Shown here: piece by piece, positions 16,947-24,436 of the stretch
Layout: every line of letters starts with the position of its first letter
Numbering within the stretch: the stretch's first letter is position 1
Origin: Gemmatimonadota bacterium
GTDB taxonomy: Bacteria > Gemmatimonadota > Gemmatimonadetes > Longimicrobiales > Gaopeijiaceae
Assembly (NCBI GenBank): GCA_022571515.1
Contig: JACZXQ010000026.1
Coordinates: 1 to 44,445, forward strand
Direction of reading: 5' to 3'
DNA: 44,445 nucleotides
The notes under the pieces: model-generated
What the model was told of the DNA's origin: nothing
The model's database searches: none
Seen by the model: only the letters and a program-made list of their open reading frames with translations
Program-made: the position numbers and the translations under genes

Positions 16947-17938
16947 CGCTTTATCTGCACGGGTTGGGGCATTTTCATCCCGACACGGAGATCACCAACC
17001 AGTTCCTGACCGATCTCGACATCGGCACGAACGACGAGTGGATTACCGAACGGGTCGGGATCGAGAGCAGACGCACCGTGATGTCGCTCGACTACATTCG
17101 GGAGACGCGGAACGCAGATCCGGCGGGGGCCGCGGAAGCGACCCTGTTTCCGAATGCGATGACCGGCAAACTCGCCGCCGAGATGGCGCTCGAGCGGGCG
17201 GGGCTCGCGAAGGAAGACATCGGCATGGTCATCACCGGCTCCAGCCGGCCCGGCACCCTGTCGCCCGCGGACGCGTGCAACATCGCCGGAGCGCTCGGCA
17301 TGGAGGTGCCCGCGTTCGACATCAATTCGGCTTGCACGAGCTTCAACGTCGCGCTCTACATGCTCTCGATGATGAGGCCCGAGGCCCTGCCCGAGTTCGT
17401 GCTGCTCGTCACTCCGGAGAGCCTCACCACCACGGTGGACTATTCCGAACGGTCCGCTGCGGTGCTGTGGGGCGACGGGACTGCGGCCGCGATCCTCTCG
17501 ACCAAGGTGCCCTCCCGCATGCAGATCCTGGGCAACACGTTCGACTCGAATCCCGCGGGGAGCGATAAGGTCGTGGTGCCGCACTTCGGCCATTTCAAGC
17601 AGGAAGGCCGTACGGTCCAAATGTTCGCCATCAAGCGAACGATCAAGATCCTCAAGCGTCTCCAAACGGCTCACCACGACCCGGGGCGTGAGTTCCACTT
17701 CATCGGCCACCAAGCGAACCTCCGCATGCTCGAGACCGTCTGCCTGAGATCTGGCATCGACGACGACCACCACCACTTCAACGTCATAGAGTACGGCAAT
17801 ACGGGTTCGGCGGGCTCTCCGTCGGTGGTATCGATGAACTGGGATCGCTGGACCGAACGCGACGACATCGGCATCGTCGGTGTCGGCGCGGGCCTTTCGT
17901 GGTCTGGATACGTGCTCCGATTCGGGGAGGTACCTTGA
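16943..17938 (+). CDS. 3-oxoacyl-ACP synthase III (FabH-like)
   Basis: 331 residues with the thiolase fold typical of KAS III. The catalytic triad is readable: Cys131 in NSACTS, His256 in GHQANLRM and Asn286 in EYGNTGSAG. These are the FabH elements, rather than those of HMG-CoA synthase or chalcone synthase. It starts acyl chains by condensing an acyl-CoA starter with malonyl-ACP. The starter choice cannot be read. It overlaps the previous gene by ATGA and the next by TTGA, placing it firmly in the cluster. Confidence 0.88.
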   Translation: MTLYLHGLGHFHPDTEITNQFLTDLDIGTNDEWITERVGIESRRTVMSLDYIRETRNADPAGAAEATLFPNAMTGKLAAEMALERAGLAKEDIGMVITGSSRPGTLSPADACNIAGALGMEVPAFDINSACTSFNVALYMLSMMRPEALPEFVLLVTPESLTTTVDYSERSAAVLWGDGTAAAILSTKVPSRMQILGNTFDSNPAGSDKVVVPHFGHFKQEGRTVQMFAIKRTIKILKRLQTAHHDPGREFHFIGHQANLRMLETVCLRSGIDDDHHHFNVIEYGNTGSAGSPSVVSMNWDRWTERDDIGIVGVGAGLSWSGYVLRFGEVP

Positions 17939-18525
17939 AGTACAACGAGTTCAGGGAGCGAAATCACTTCAATCACGACGAGTTGCTCGCACTCGCCCAC
18001 GGAAGCCTCATCGACGACCCTCCCGAGGGATACAAGACCCGACTCCCTCTTCCACCCATGCTGATGATCGACCGTATCGAGGAGATCAGCCGTGACGGAC
18101 GCCGCGGCCGCATCGTCGCCGAACGTGACGTCCGGCGTGACGACTGGTTCTTCCAGTGCCACTTCCTGGGTGATCCCGTCCAGCCGGGTTGTCTCGGTGT
18201 GGACGGAGTGTGGCAACTCCTCGGTCTCTACTGCGCATGGAACGGCGCCATCGGCACCGGCCGCGCACTCGGGTGCGGTGAGGTGGAGTTTGCCGGCCAG
18301 ATCAGGCCGCACGACAAGGTGGTTCGTTTCGAGATCGATATCGTGCGTTACCAGGACCTCCCGAAGTCGGGTTCCGCGGTGGTCATCGGTGATGCACGCG
18401 TGCTGGTGGACGGCGAACACATCTACGATATCCGCCGGGCAAAGGTTGGGGTCTTCCGTGACATCGATTATCCTGATTACCCCTGGCCGTCCCTGCATTC
18501 CAAGGGTGGCAGGATGGGAGAATGA
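17935..18525 (+). CDS. FabA-type 3-hydroxyacyl-ACP dehydratase/isomerase
   Basis: 196 residues from a TTG at 17935 that overlaps the KAS III stop (TTGA); the family-like start KYNEFRERNHFNHDELL follows directly. The active-site pair is His76 (FFQCHFLGDPV) and Asp90 (GCLGVDGVWQL), and the PGCLG.D..WQL sequence is diagnostic for FabA rather than FabZ. FabA members dehydrate 3-hydroxyacyl-ACP and many isomerise trans-2 to cis-3 decenoyl-ACP, giving unsaturated chains. It is somewhat longer than E. coli FabA (172 residues), with a C-terminal extension. Confidence 0.9.
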   Translation: MKYNEFRERNHFNHDELLALAHGSLIDDPPEGYKTRLPLPPMLMIDRIEEISRDGRRGRIVAERDVRRDDWFFQCHFLGDPVQPGCLGVDGVWQLLGLYCAWNGAIGTGRALGCGEVEFAGQIRPHDKVVRFEIDIVRYQDLPKSGSAVVIGDARVLVDGEHIYDIRRAKVGVFRDIDYPDYPWPSLHSKGGRMGE

Positions 18526-18998
18526 CCGGGTCCGATTCGGTTGGAGTGGTGCTGAGGCCCGACGAGGTACTGGAGCTGTTGCCGCAGAAGGATCCTTTTC
18601 GATTCGTGGACGAGATCATCGAGGTCGATGAAGAGCATATCAAGGCACGCTATCGGTTCCGCCCAGAGGCGGATTTCTATCGCGGGCACTTCCCAGACAA
18701 TCCCGTGACGCCGGGAGTGATCCTCCTCGAGGCGATCGCGCAGGTCGGGGTCGTGGCCCTCGGCATCTTCCTGATTGCGCAGGAAGGGGGCCGGACCGAG
18801 GTCGAGCGCAGGGTCTCGGTGTTTACGGACGCCGAAGTCGACTTTTCCGGCGTCGTCAAGCCGGGCGATGCGGTTACCATCTCGGCCACCAAGGTGTTCT
18901 TCAGGCGTGGCAAGCTCCGCTCCAAGGCTGAGATGACGCTCGACGACGGCAGTGTGGTGTGCACTGCCACGGTTTCGGGCATGGGCGTGCTCCAGTGA
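18522..18998 (+). CDS. FabZ-like 3-hydroxyacyl-ACP dehydratase
   Basis: 158 residues, hotdog fold: LLPQKDPFRFVDEI near the N-terminus, His56 in FYRGHFPDNPVTPG and Glu70 in VILLEAIAQVG, the FabZ catalytic pair. It is coupled by 4-base overlaps to both neighbours (ATGA upstream, GTGA downstream). Two different dehydratases in one cluster suggest that both saturated and unsaturated, or otherwise modified, chains are processed. Confidence 0.88.
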   Translation: MTGSDSVGVVLRPDEVLELLPQKDPFRFVDEIIEVDEEHIKARYRFRPEADFYRGHFPDNPVTPGVILLEAIAQVGVVALGIFLIAQEGGRTEVERRVSVFTDAEVDFSGVVKPGDAVTISATKVFFRRGKLRSKAEMTLDDGSVVCTATVSGMGVLQ

Positions 18999-20272
18999 GC
19001 CGCCGTGTCGTGGTCACCGGCATGGGTGTCGTGGCACCGAACGGCGTCGGCCTTCAGGCCTACGAGTTAGCGCTCCGCGAGGCGAGATCCGGTATCCGGC
19101 ATTTGCCAGAGCTGGAGGAGCTCAAGTTCGGCTGCACGGTCGCGGGCGTGCCCCAGGGTGTGGACGAGATAGCTGAGGAGTATTTTGCCCCGGACGAGCT
19201 GCTCGCGATGAACTCGAGCCACCGCTACGGGTGCATCGCGGCAGTGGACGCATGGACCGACGCGGGTTTCGAGCGACCAGATCCGAATGACGACAACGTT
19301 CACTGGGAGGCCGGGGCCATCATCGGCACTGGCATCGGAGGTTTGGACACCACGGGGGACAAGCTCGTTCCGTTTGTGAACGCGGGCCGGGTGCGCCGCC
19401 TCGGCAGCACCATGGTGGAGCAGATCATGGGCAGTGGCGTGTCGGCCAGGATTTCCGGCCTGCTGGCTCTCGGCAACCAGGTGACCGCCAACTCGAGCGC
19501 TTGTAGCACCGGCACCGAGGCCATCATCGGAGGGGTGCAGAGGATCAAGGCGGGACTCGCTGAGCGCATGCTCTGCGGCGGTACCGAAGGCTCGAGTCCT
19601 TACATCTGGGCGGGGTTCGATGCGATGCGCGTGCTGTGCCGCAAGCACAACGATGAGCCCGAGCGGGCCTCACGCCCGTTGAGCGCGTCGGCCGGTGGGT
19701 TCGTTCCCGGCAGCGGCGCGGCGGTTTTGCACCTCGAGAGCCTGGAGAGCGCCGAAGAACGGGGCGCCCGCATCTACACCGAGATCCTGGGAGGTGCGAT
19801 CAACTGTGGCGGACACCGCAACGGCGGTAGTATGACTGCCCCGAATCCCAAGGCCGTTCAGCGTTGTATCCGGCAAGCCGTGGAGGATGCTGGCATCACT
19901 CCCGACGAGATCGACGGGATCAATGGACACCTTACCGCTACCGGTGCGGATTCCAGTGAAGTACATTCGTGGGCTCTGGCTCTGGAACGCACGCCAGATA
20001 ACTTCCCGGTGATCGCCTCCACCAAGTCGATGATAGGACACGGACTCGGCTCGGCGGGTGCGCTGGAGTCGGTGGCATGCCTCCTGATGCTACGGGGCGG
20101 CTTCATGCACGCCTCGATCAACTGTGAGGATTTGCACCCGGAGGTTGAGGCGTACGCGGCATCGGTGCCGCACGTCATGCGGGAAAAGCCAGCGCTCAGG
20201 ACGATGATAAAAGCAGCTTTTGGTTTCGGAGATGTCAATTCCTGTGCCATATTCAGAAAGTGGTCTGATTGA
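18995..20272 (+). CDS. 3-oxoacyl-ACP synthase II (FabF/FabB-like)
   Basis: 425 residues from the GTG at 18995, which overlaps the previous stop and gives the canonical start SRRVVVTGMGVVAPNG. The frame is open upstream but inside the dehydratase gene. The Cys-His-His triad is present: Cys170 (NSSACSTGTEA), His312 (INGHLTATGA) and His349 (KSMIGHGLGSAG). It elongates acyl-ACP with malonyl-ACP. The local sequence around the cysteine and the first histidine differs from housekeeping FabF (TACA, NAHGTST), pointing to a specialised branch. Confidence 0.88.
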   Translation: MSRRVVVTGMGVVAPNGVGLQAYELALREARSGIRHLPELEELKFGCTVAGVPQGVDEIAEEYFAPDELLAMNSSHRYGCIAAVDAWTDAGFERPDPNDDNVHWEAGAIIGTGIGGLDTTGDKLVPFVNAGRVRRLGSTMVEQIMGSGVSARISGLLALGNQVTANSSACSTGTEAIIGGVQRIKAGLAERMLCGGTEGSSPYIWAGFDAMRVLCRKHNDEPERASRPLSASAGGFVPGSGAAVLHLESLESAEERGARIYTEILGGAINCGGHRNGGSMTAPNPKAVQRCIRQAVEDAGITPDEIDGINGHLTATGADSSEVHSWALALERTPDNFPVIASTKSMIGHGLGSAGALESVACLLMLRGGFMHASINCEDLHPEVEAYAASVPHVMREKPALRTMIKAAFGFGDVNSCAIFRKWSD

Positions 20273-20318
20273 CGGCTCGGGACGAATCACGACAAACGAA
20301 AGATGAGGAGCTTCGTAG

Positions 20319-20567
20319 ATGACGAAAGACGAGATCTTAGAGAGGGTTATCGAGATCGTGAGGCCCTACGCCAAGGATGACGACGCGATGGAGGTCATCT
20401 CGCTCGAGACCAACATCCTCCAGGACCTCAAAGTCAATTCCGCCCGACTCGTGGATGTAATTCTGGCGTTCGAGGATGAGTTCGACATCGAAGTCGAGGA
20501 CGAGGACGCCGACGCCGTAGACACGGTTGGCGACGCCGTGGAGTTGATCCACGGCAAGGTCGGCTGA
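20319..20567 (+). CDS. Acyl carrier protein
   Basis: 82 residues, highly acidic, with the four-helix ACP pattern. The phosphopantetheine site is Ser41 in LKVNSARLVD, where housekeeping AcpP has ADSL. This divergence suggests a carrier dedicated to this cluster rather than the general ACP. GAGGAG lies upstream of the ATG. It sits 46 bases after KAS II and 14 before the acyltransferase. Confidence 0.85.
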   Translation: MTKDEILERVIEIVRPYAKDDDAMEVISLETNILQDLKVNSARLVDVILAFEDEFDIEVEDEDADAVDTVGDAVELIHGKVG

Positions 20568-20581
20568 CCATTCGGTCCTCC

Positions 20582-21340
20582 ATGCCTAGCCTCCGCACCC
20601 GCACCCGTCTGGCGCTGCTCGTCCAGCGCGAAGTCGGGCGCCTCACGGCTGTGCTGTGGATTCCGGCCTTGGGATTCATGCTGCGCTTCGGCCTGCGCTA
20701 TCGCATTCAGAATGCGGCGGAGTTGAGGACCCGGTACAGGGCTCTGGTCCGGGAGAGCGACGGGCCGGTCCTGATTTGCGCGAACCACCTCACCATGATC
20801 GACTCCGCGCTCGTGGCGTGGGCGCTGGGCGGTAGCTGGTGGTGGGTGTTCAACTATCGCCGCATGCCGTGGAATCTGCCGGAATACACCAATTTTGCCA
20901 GCCACTGGTTCAACCGGGTGCTGGCCTGGATCGCCAAGTGCCTTCCGATCGTGCGAGGGGGTAAGCGTAGTGAGGTCTCCGGTGTACTCAAGTGCATACA
21001 GCATCTGCTCTCCAAGGGAGAGACGGCGCTGATCTTCGCCGAGGGCGGCCGGAGCAGGACCGGCCGGATTCAACTCGACTCGATTGCTGATGGCGTCGGT
21101 CGCATCATGAGTTCGGTTCGTGGATGCCAGGCGCTGTGCGTCTACCTGCGAGGCGACCGCCAGGAGAGCTGGTCCACGATCCCGGTGCGAGGTGACTCCT
21201 TCTATGTGGACTTCGAGCTGTTCAAGCCCAACTCAGAGCACTCGGGCCTCCGACGCTCGCGGGATTTCGCACGCCAGGTCGTTCAGCAGTTGGCCACGAT
21301 GGAAGAGAGGTACTTCTCTCGATCAGGCGTGACCGCGTGA
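20582..21340 (+). CDS. PlsC-like 1-acyl-glycerol-3-phosphate acyltransferase
   Basis: 252 residues with the acyltransferase motifs NHLTMID (N68-D74, the HX4D catalytic pair) and FAEGGRSRTG, plus an N-terminal hydrophobic stretch. It would move the acyl chain made by the cluster onto a glycerol-phosphate or similar acceptor at the inner membrane. Its last 18 bases overlap the 3' end of the convergent FAD oxidoreductase gene. Confidence 0.82.
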   Translation: MPSLRTRTRLALLVQREVGRLTAVLWIPALGFMLRFGLRYRIQNAAELRTRYRALVRESDGPVLICANHLTMIDSALVAWALGGSWWWVFNYRRMPWNLPEYTNFASHWFNRVLAWIAKCLPIVRGGKRSEVSGVLKCIQHLLSKGETALIFAEGGRSRTGRIQLDSIADGVGRIMSSVRGCQALCVYLRGDRQESWSTIPVRGDSFYVDFELFKPNSEHSGLRRSRDFARQVVQQLATMEERYFSRSGVTA

Positions 21341-22543
21341 CGGCTCGTCGGCCTCGATGAGCTGAAACACCTCCTCAACCTGCTCCCAACCCACACGCAT
21401 CAAGAAGTTGCCCCTTCGGCCGTACGACTTGATGCCCAGGATGAAGAACCCCGGCTCGGGGTTTCGAAGCGTTTCGGCGCCGAGGCTGGTCTGGTCGAGG
21501 CAGTCGCCTCCACCGCCATCCTGAGCCATCAGAGCGGCCGCCAGCTTCATGGGGCCCGACGTGGCCCAGCACTCGTGCACTTGAAGCTGGCGGTAGATCG
21601 TGTGATCACCAATCCGGCCGGTCAGGGCCAGCACCCGGTCCACCTCCACCTCCGTGAGTTCGCCCTTGGGTCCTCTCAGCGTGACCGCGACGCGGGCCCC
21701 GGGACGAAGCGCGTCCACGGTGGTGCAGGGAAGGGCGGTGAGACACTCCGCGGGGGTCGCTGCCAGGGCGGCGGCCCTCGCCGTCAGGTCGGCGCGGCCG
21801 GCAAGGGAATCGTCGGCCAACGGCTCCGGCACGGGGCCCCGCGTGACCCAGACGATCCTCGTCTCGGGGTGCTCTTCCGCCAGGCCCATCAACTCGACGA
21901 GTGCGGTTTGGGCCGAGTGGCCGTCGCCCACGAGCAACGTGGTCTTTCCGGCCCAGGCCGCAGAGTCGGTGGCCAGGTCGGGCACCTCGTGGTGTAGCGT
22001 CCGGCGGAGCGCCGCCTCTCCGGGCGCCGCAATGCCACTTTCCCCGATCGGGTTGGGGATGGCGTTGCCCGTGCAGTCCAGGACGATGTCTGCCTCCTCG
22101 GTCCACTCGCGTCCGCTGCCGTCGGACAGCAGCAGACGGAAGGCATGTCCGGCCCGACGCCCACTGCCGACCTCCTCGTTCTTGAGCAGGCCCACGCGGC
22201 CGATCTGCAGCACGCGGGTGTTCAGTCGCACGTGATCGCGGATGCCATCCAGTGCCGCGACCGGATCCAGCACACGGTCGACGAGCTCCGCTCCCGAGGG
22301 GCAACCGTCCGTTGCGGGCGGCTCGCGATCCGCCGCGCATAATGCGCCGCGCATGCGCTCGGACACGTCCATAGGCCAGGCCGTGAATAGTCCTACGTGA
22401 CCCCACTCTCGCATTCGACCCGCCACCACCGGAGCGGCTTCGAACACTACGAACGGAAAGCCCTTCTCGCTCGCGGCCAGCGCAGCCTCGAGCCCAGTGG
22501 GGCCACTGCCCAGGATGGCGATTCTAGGTTTCGAGGAGGACAT
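21323..22543 (-). CDS. FAD-dependent oxidoreductase with second NAD(P)-binding motif
   Basis: 406 residues: FAD Rossmann motif LGSGPTGLEAA at the N-terminus, a second dinucleotide motif LVGDGHSAQTA near residue 190, and a late ALTGRIGD segment like the FAD-closing motif of flavin monooxygenases and thioredoxin-reductase-like proteins. No redox-active CxxC was found. It is the last gene of a four-gene run with an ArsM-like methyltransferase, a radical SAM protein and a phosphatase-like protein, 16 bases after the latter. A role in oxidising or hydroxylating the product of that pathway is inferred; the substrate is unknown. Confidence 0.72.
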   Translation of the reverse strand: MSSSKPRIAILGSGPTGLEAALAASEKGFPFVVFEAAPVVAGRMREWGHVGLFTAWPMDVSERMRGALCAADREPPATDGCPSGAELVDRVLDPVAALDGIRDHVRLNTRVLQIGRVGLLKNEEVGSGRRAGHAFRLLLSDGSGREWTEEADIVLDCTGNAIPNPIGESGIAAPGEAALRRTLHHEVPDLATDSAAWAGKTTLLVGDGHSAQTALVELMGLAEEHPETRIVWVTRGPVPEPLADDSLAGRADLTARAAALAATPAECLTALPCTTVDALRPGARVAVTLRGPKGELTEVEVDRVLALTGRIGDHTIYRQLQVHECWATSGPMKLAAALMAQDGGGGDCLDQTSLGAETLRNPEPGFFILGIKSYGRRGNFLMRVGWEQVEEVFQLIEADEPSRGHA

Positions 22544-22559
22544 CAGCGGCCGCTCGGGC

Positions 22560-23528
22560 TCAGTACGCGGAAGCGGCCCGCTCCCGGGCCGGCAGGATCT
22601 CTAGGCACGTTGTCCACCAGCCGGTGAGCACGGTCTCCACGAATTCTTCCGGTAGGTGCTCCCGGCGCATCTCGTCGGCCAGGGCCAGGTGGTCGTAGGC
22701 CAGGGGCACGAACTCGACCTCCACACCCTCACCTGCCGCCGACAGCAGCGTGTACCACACGTCGGTGCGGCCGTCGTTCGCCGGTCGTCCGATCACGCCG
22801 ACGTTCACCACATCGCGGCCCGACGGGAGCGCGCGGTGCCAGCGTAGGCCGGTGTGGGAGCAAAGAAACCCGTCGACCTGGACCTTCGTGCACAGCGCTT
22901 CCAAGAAGGGCTCGGGGGACGTCGACTCGAACAGGAACTCGTTGACGCGGCGAGGTGAGCCGTGCACGAGCAGAAACTCGCTCGTTCCAACCCGAATGCG
23001 CCTCCGCGCGGGCAAGCCGCCCATGTAGACCTTGAAGCCCGCCGAGCAGTTCTGCTCGGTATACCGGTAGGACAGGTCGGCAAACTGGTTGTCGCGTGGG
23101 TCGGTGTAGCCACAGTTGCAGTCGGTCCGACCCGAGGCCAGCGCTGCCTCGTAGTTGCCCTGAATGGACTTCACACCAGCTGCCTCCAGCAGAGGCCAGA
23201 CGTGCTCGGGGTTGGGGCCGAATCCGCCGAAGTCGCCCAGACAGTAGACGGCGTCGGCCCCTCGCTGCGCGGCGTCCTCGAGCAGTGCCCCGAGCGCGTG
23301 AGTGTTACTGTAGATCCCCCCGAAGATCGCGACGCGCTCGAAGGGGCCCTCAACCGGCGTGGGGTCGGCGTCCGCAGCCACGAACTCCGACACGGAGGAG
23401 GCCCGCTCCTCTGGGCTGAGTCGTCTCCCGAAGCCCATGGCGGCCTCGCGGAAATCCTCCAGCGGCACCAACGTCTCGCCCCAGGTTGCCATGCCCCGGT
23501 GCGCTTGGATCTTGCTCGCGTCGCTCAC
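22560..23528 (-). CDS. Metallophosphatase-fold protein with degenerate metal site
   Basis: 322 residues from a GTG at 23528, one base after the radical SAM stop. The calcineurin-like layout is recognisable, with changed ligands. The first motif, normally D-x-H-(S/G)-N, reads GIYSN; the second, CLGDFGGFGPNP, is intact; the third, normally GNH(D/E), reads GNYE; the fourth, VHGSP, is intact; the fifth, normally GHTH, reads SHTG. Thus at least two or three metal-binding residues are lost, two by His-to-Tyr change. A cysteine-rich patch (DCNCGY, near 137) is unusual. It may be a pseudoenzyme or may carry out altered chemistry. It lies in the ArsM operon. Confidence 0.72.
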   Translation of the reverse strand: MSDASKIQAHRGMATWGETLVPLEDFREAAMGFGRRLSPEERASSVSEFVAADADPTPVEGPFERVAIFGGIYSNTHALGALLEDAAQRGADAVYCLGDFGGFGPNPEHVWPLLEAAGVKSIQGNYEAALASGRTDCNCGYTDPRDNQFADLSYRYTEQNCSAGFKVYMGGLPARRRIRVGTSEFLLVHGSPRRVNEFLFESTSPEPFLEALCTKVQVDGFLCSHTGLRWHRALPSGRDVVNVGVIGRPANDGRTDVWYTLLSAAGEGVEVEFVPLAYDHLALADEMRREHLPEEFVETVLTGWWTTCLEILPARERAASAY

Positions 23529-23529
23529 G

Positions 23530-24432
23530 TCAGGTTCGGCAGGTCACTTCGTGCACGTGGCAGGTCCAGCACGCCGGATGGCTGAGCGGAAAGCCGTCCA
23601 GGGTGTCAGCCAGGTGGTCGCCCATGCGCCCGGAGGGCTCGTTCACCAAGATGGGGCACACCCATACGCCGAGATCCGTTACCATACGGCACGACGAGCA
23701 CTGGAGGTGGTCCCACGTGTCGGCGGCGCCGCACTCCAACGTCTCCCAGCCCTCGTATGCGCCCGTCCGCTCTGCTTCGGCACCCAGCTTGAAGACAGGC
23801 AGGAACTTGAGGCGCGGATGGTCGATCCCGATTTCCGAGAGCAGCCGCAAGAAGCGCCGCCGGCCGTCGTCGGTACCGTTGTCCTCGTGCACCTCGGTTA
23901 CCGTCAGCACGGGGCTGATGCCCACTGCCGCGGCGTTCTTGATCCCGGCGAGGATTCGATCGAATGTGCCTTCGCCCCGGATGGCGTCGTTCGTCTCCGC
24001 GTTGTAGCCGTCCAGGGAGATGCGCACGTCGAACGAGTATTCGGAATCCGCGGCCAGAGCGGCGAGCCGGTCGCAGCGGGCGGGATCCAGGAGGAGCCCG
24101 TTGGTGAGCACCGTGACCGGGCCGACACGCAGCGTCTCGCGGATGATCTCCTCCATCTCCCTTTTGATGAAGGGCTCACCACCGGTGAAATAGTACTCCT
24201 TTACCCCCAACTCGACGGCCTCGTCCAGGTACGGCCGGATCTGCTCGAGAGTCATCAACTCGTGTGTGTGATTGGTCGGTGAGCACGAGATGAAGCAGTG
24301 CGTGCAGGTGAGATTGCACAACGTCCCGCCCACCTGGAACCAGAGCGTGTCCAGCGAGCCCAGATGAACGCGGGGTGTGCTATTCTGGACGTCCACAGCC
24401 TTCGCTTCGGATGTCGATGTGCCCGGAGTCAT
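23530..24432 (-). CDS. Radical SAM protein with C-terminal cysteine cluster
   Basis: 300 residues from ATG 24432, four bases after the methyltransferase stop. The frame is open 81 bases further but inside that gene. The radical SAM motif C-NLT-C-TH-C lies near residue 34, then FTGGEPF (GGE motif), SLDGYN and a C-terminal set of cysteines (CSSC, CPIL, CWTCHVHEVTC) resembling SPASM/twitch auxiliary Fe-S sites. It is not ArsS-like: the ArsS C-terminal domain is not seen. In this operon it may add a carbon radical-derived group (for example a 5'-deoxyadenosyl unit) to a methylated arsenical, but that is inference. Confidence 0.8.
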   Translation of the reverse strand: MTPGTSTSEAKAVDVQNSTPRVHLGSLDTLWFQVGGTLCNLTCTHCFISCSPTNHTHELMTLEQIRPYLDEAVELGVKEYYFTGGEPFIKREMEEIIRETLRVGPVTVLTNGLLLDPARCDRLAALAADSEYSFDVRISLDGYNAETNDAIRGEGTFDRILAGIKNAAAVGISPVLTVTEVHEDNGTDDGRRRFLRLLSEIGIDHPRLKFLPVFKLGAEAERTGAYEGWETLECGAADTWDHLQCSSCRMVTDLGVWVCPILVNEPSGRMGDHLADTLDGFPLSHPACWTCHVHEVTCRT

Positions 24433-24436
24433 GCGG

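Noticed and set aside
23530-24432. Assignment of the radical SAM gene as arsS
   Set aside because: The radical SAM motif spacing is compatible, but the C-terminal region lacks the ArsS-type domain and carries a different cysteine cluster.
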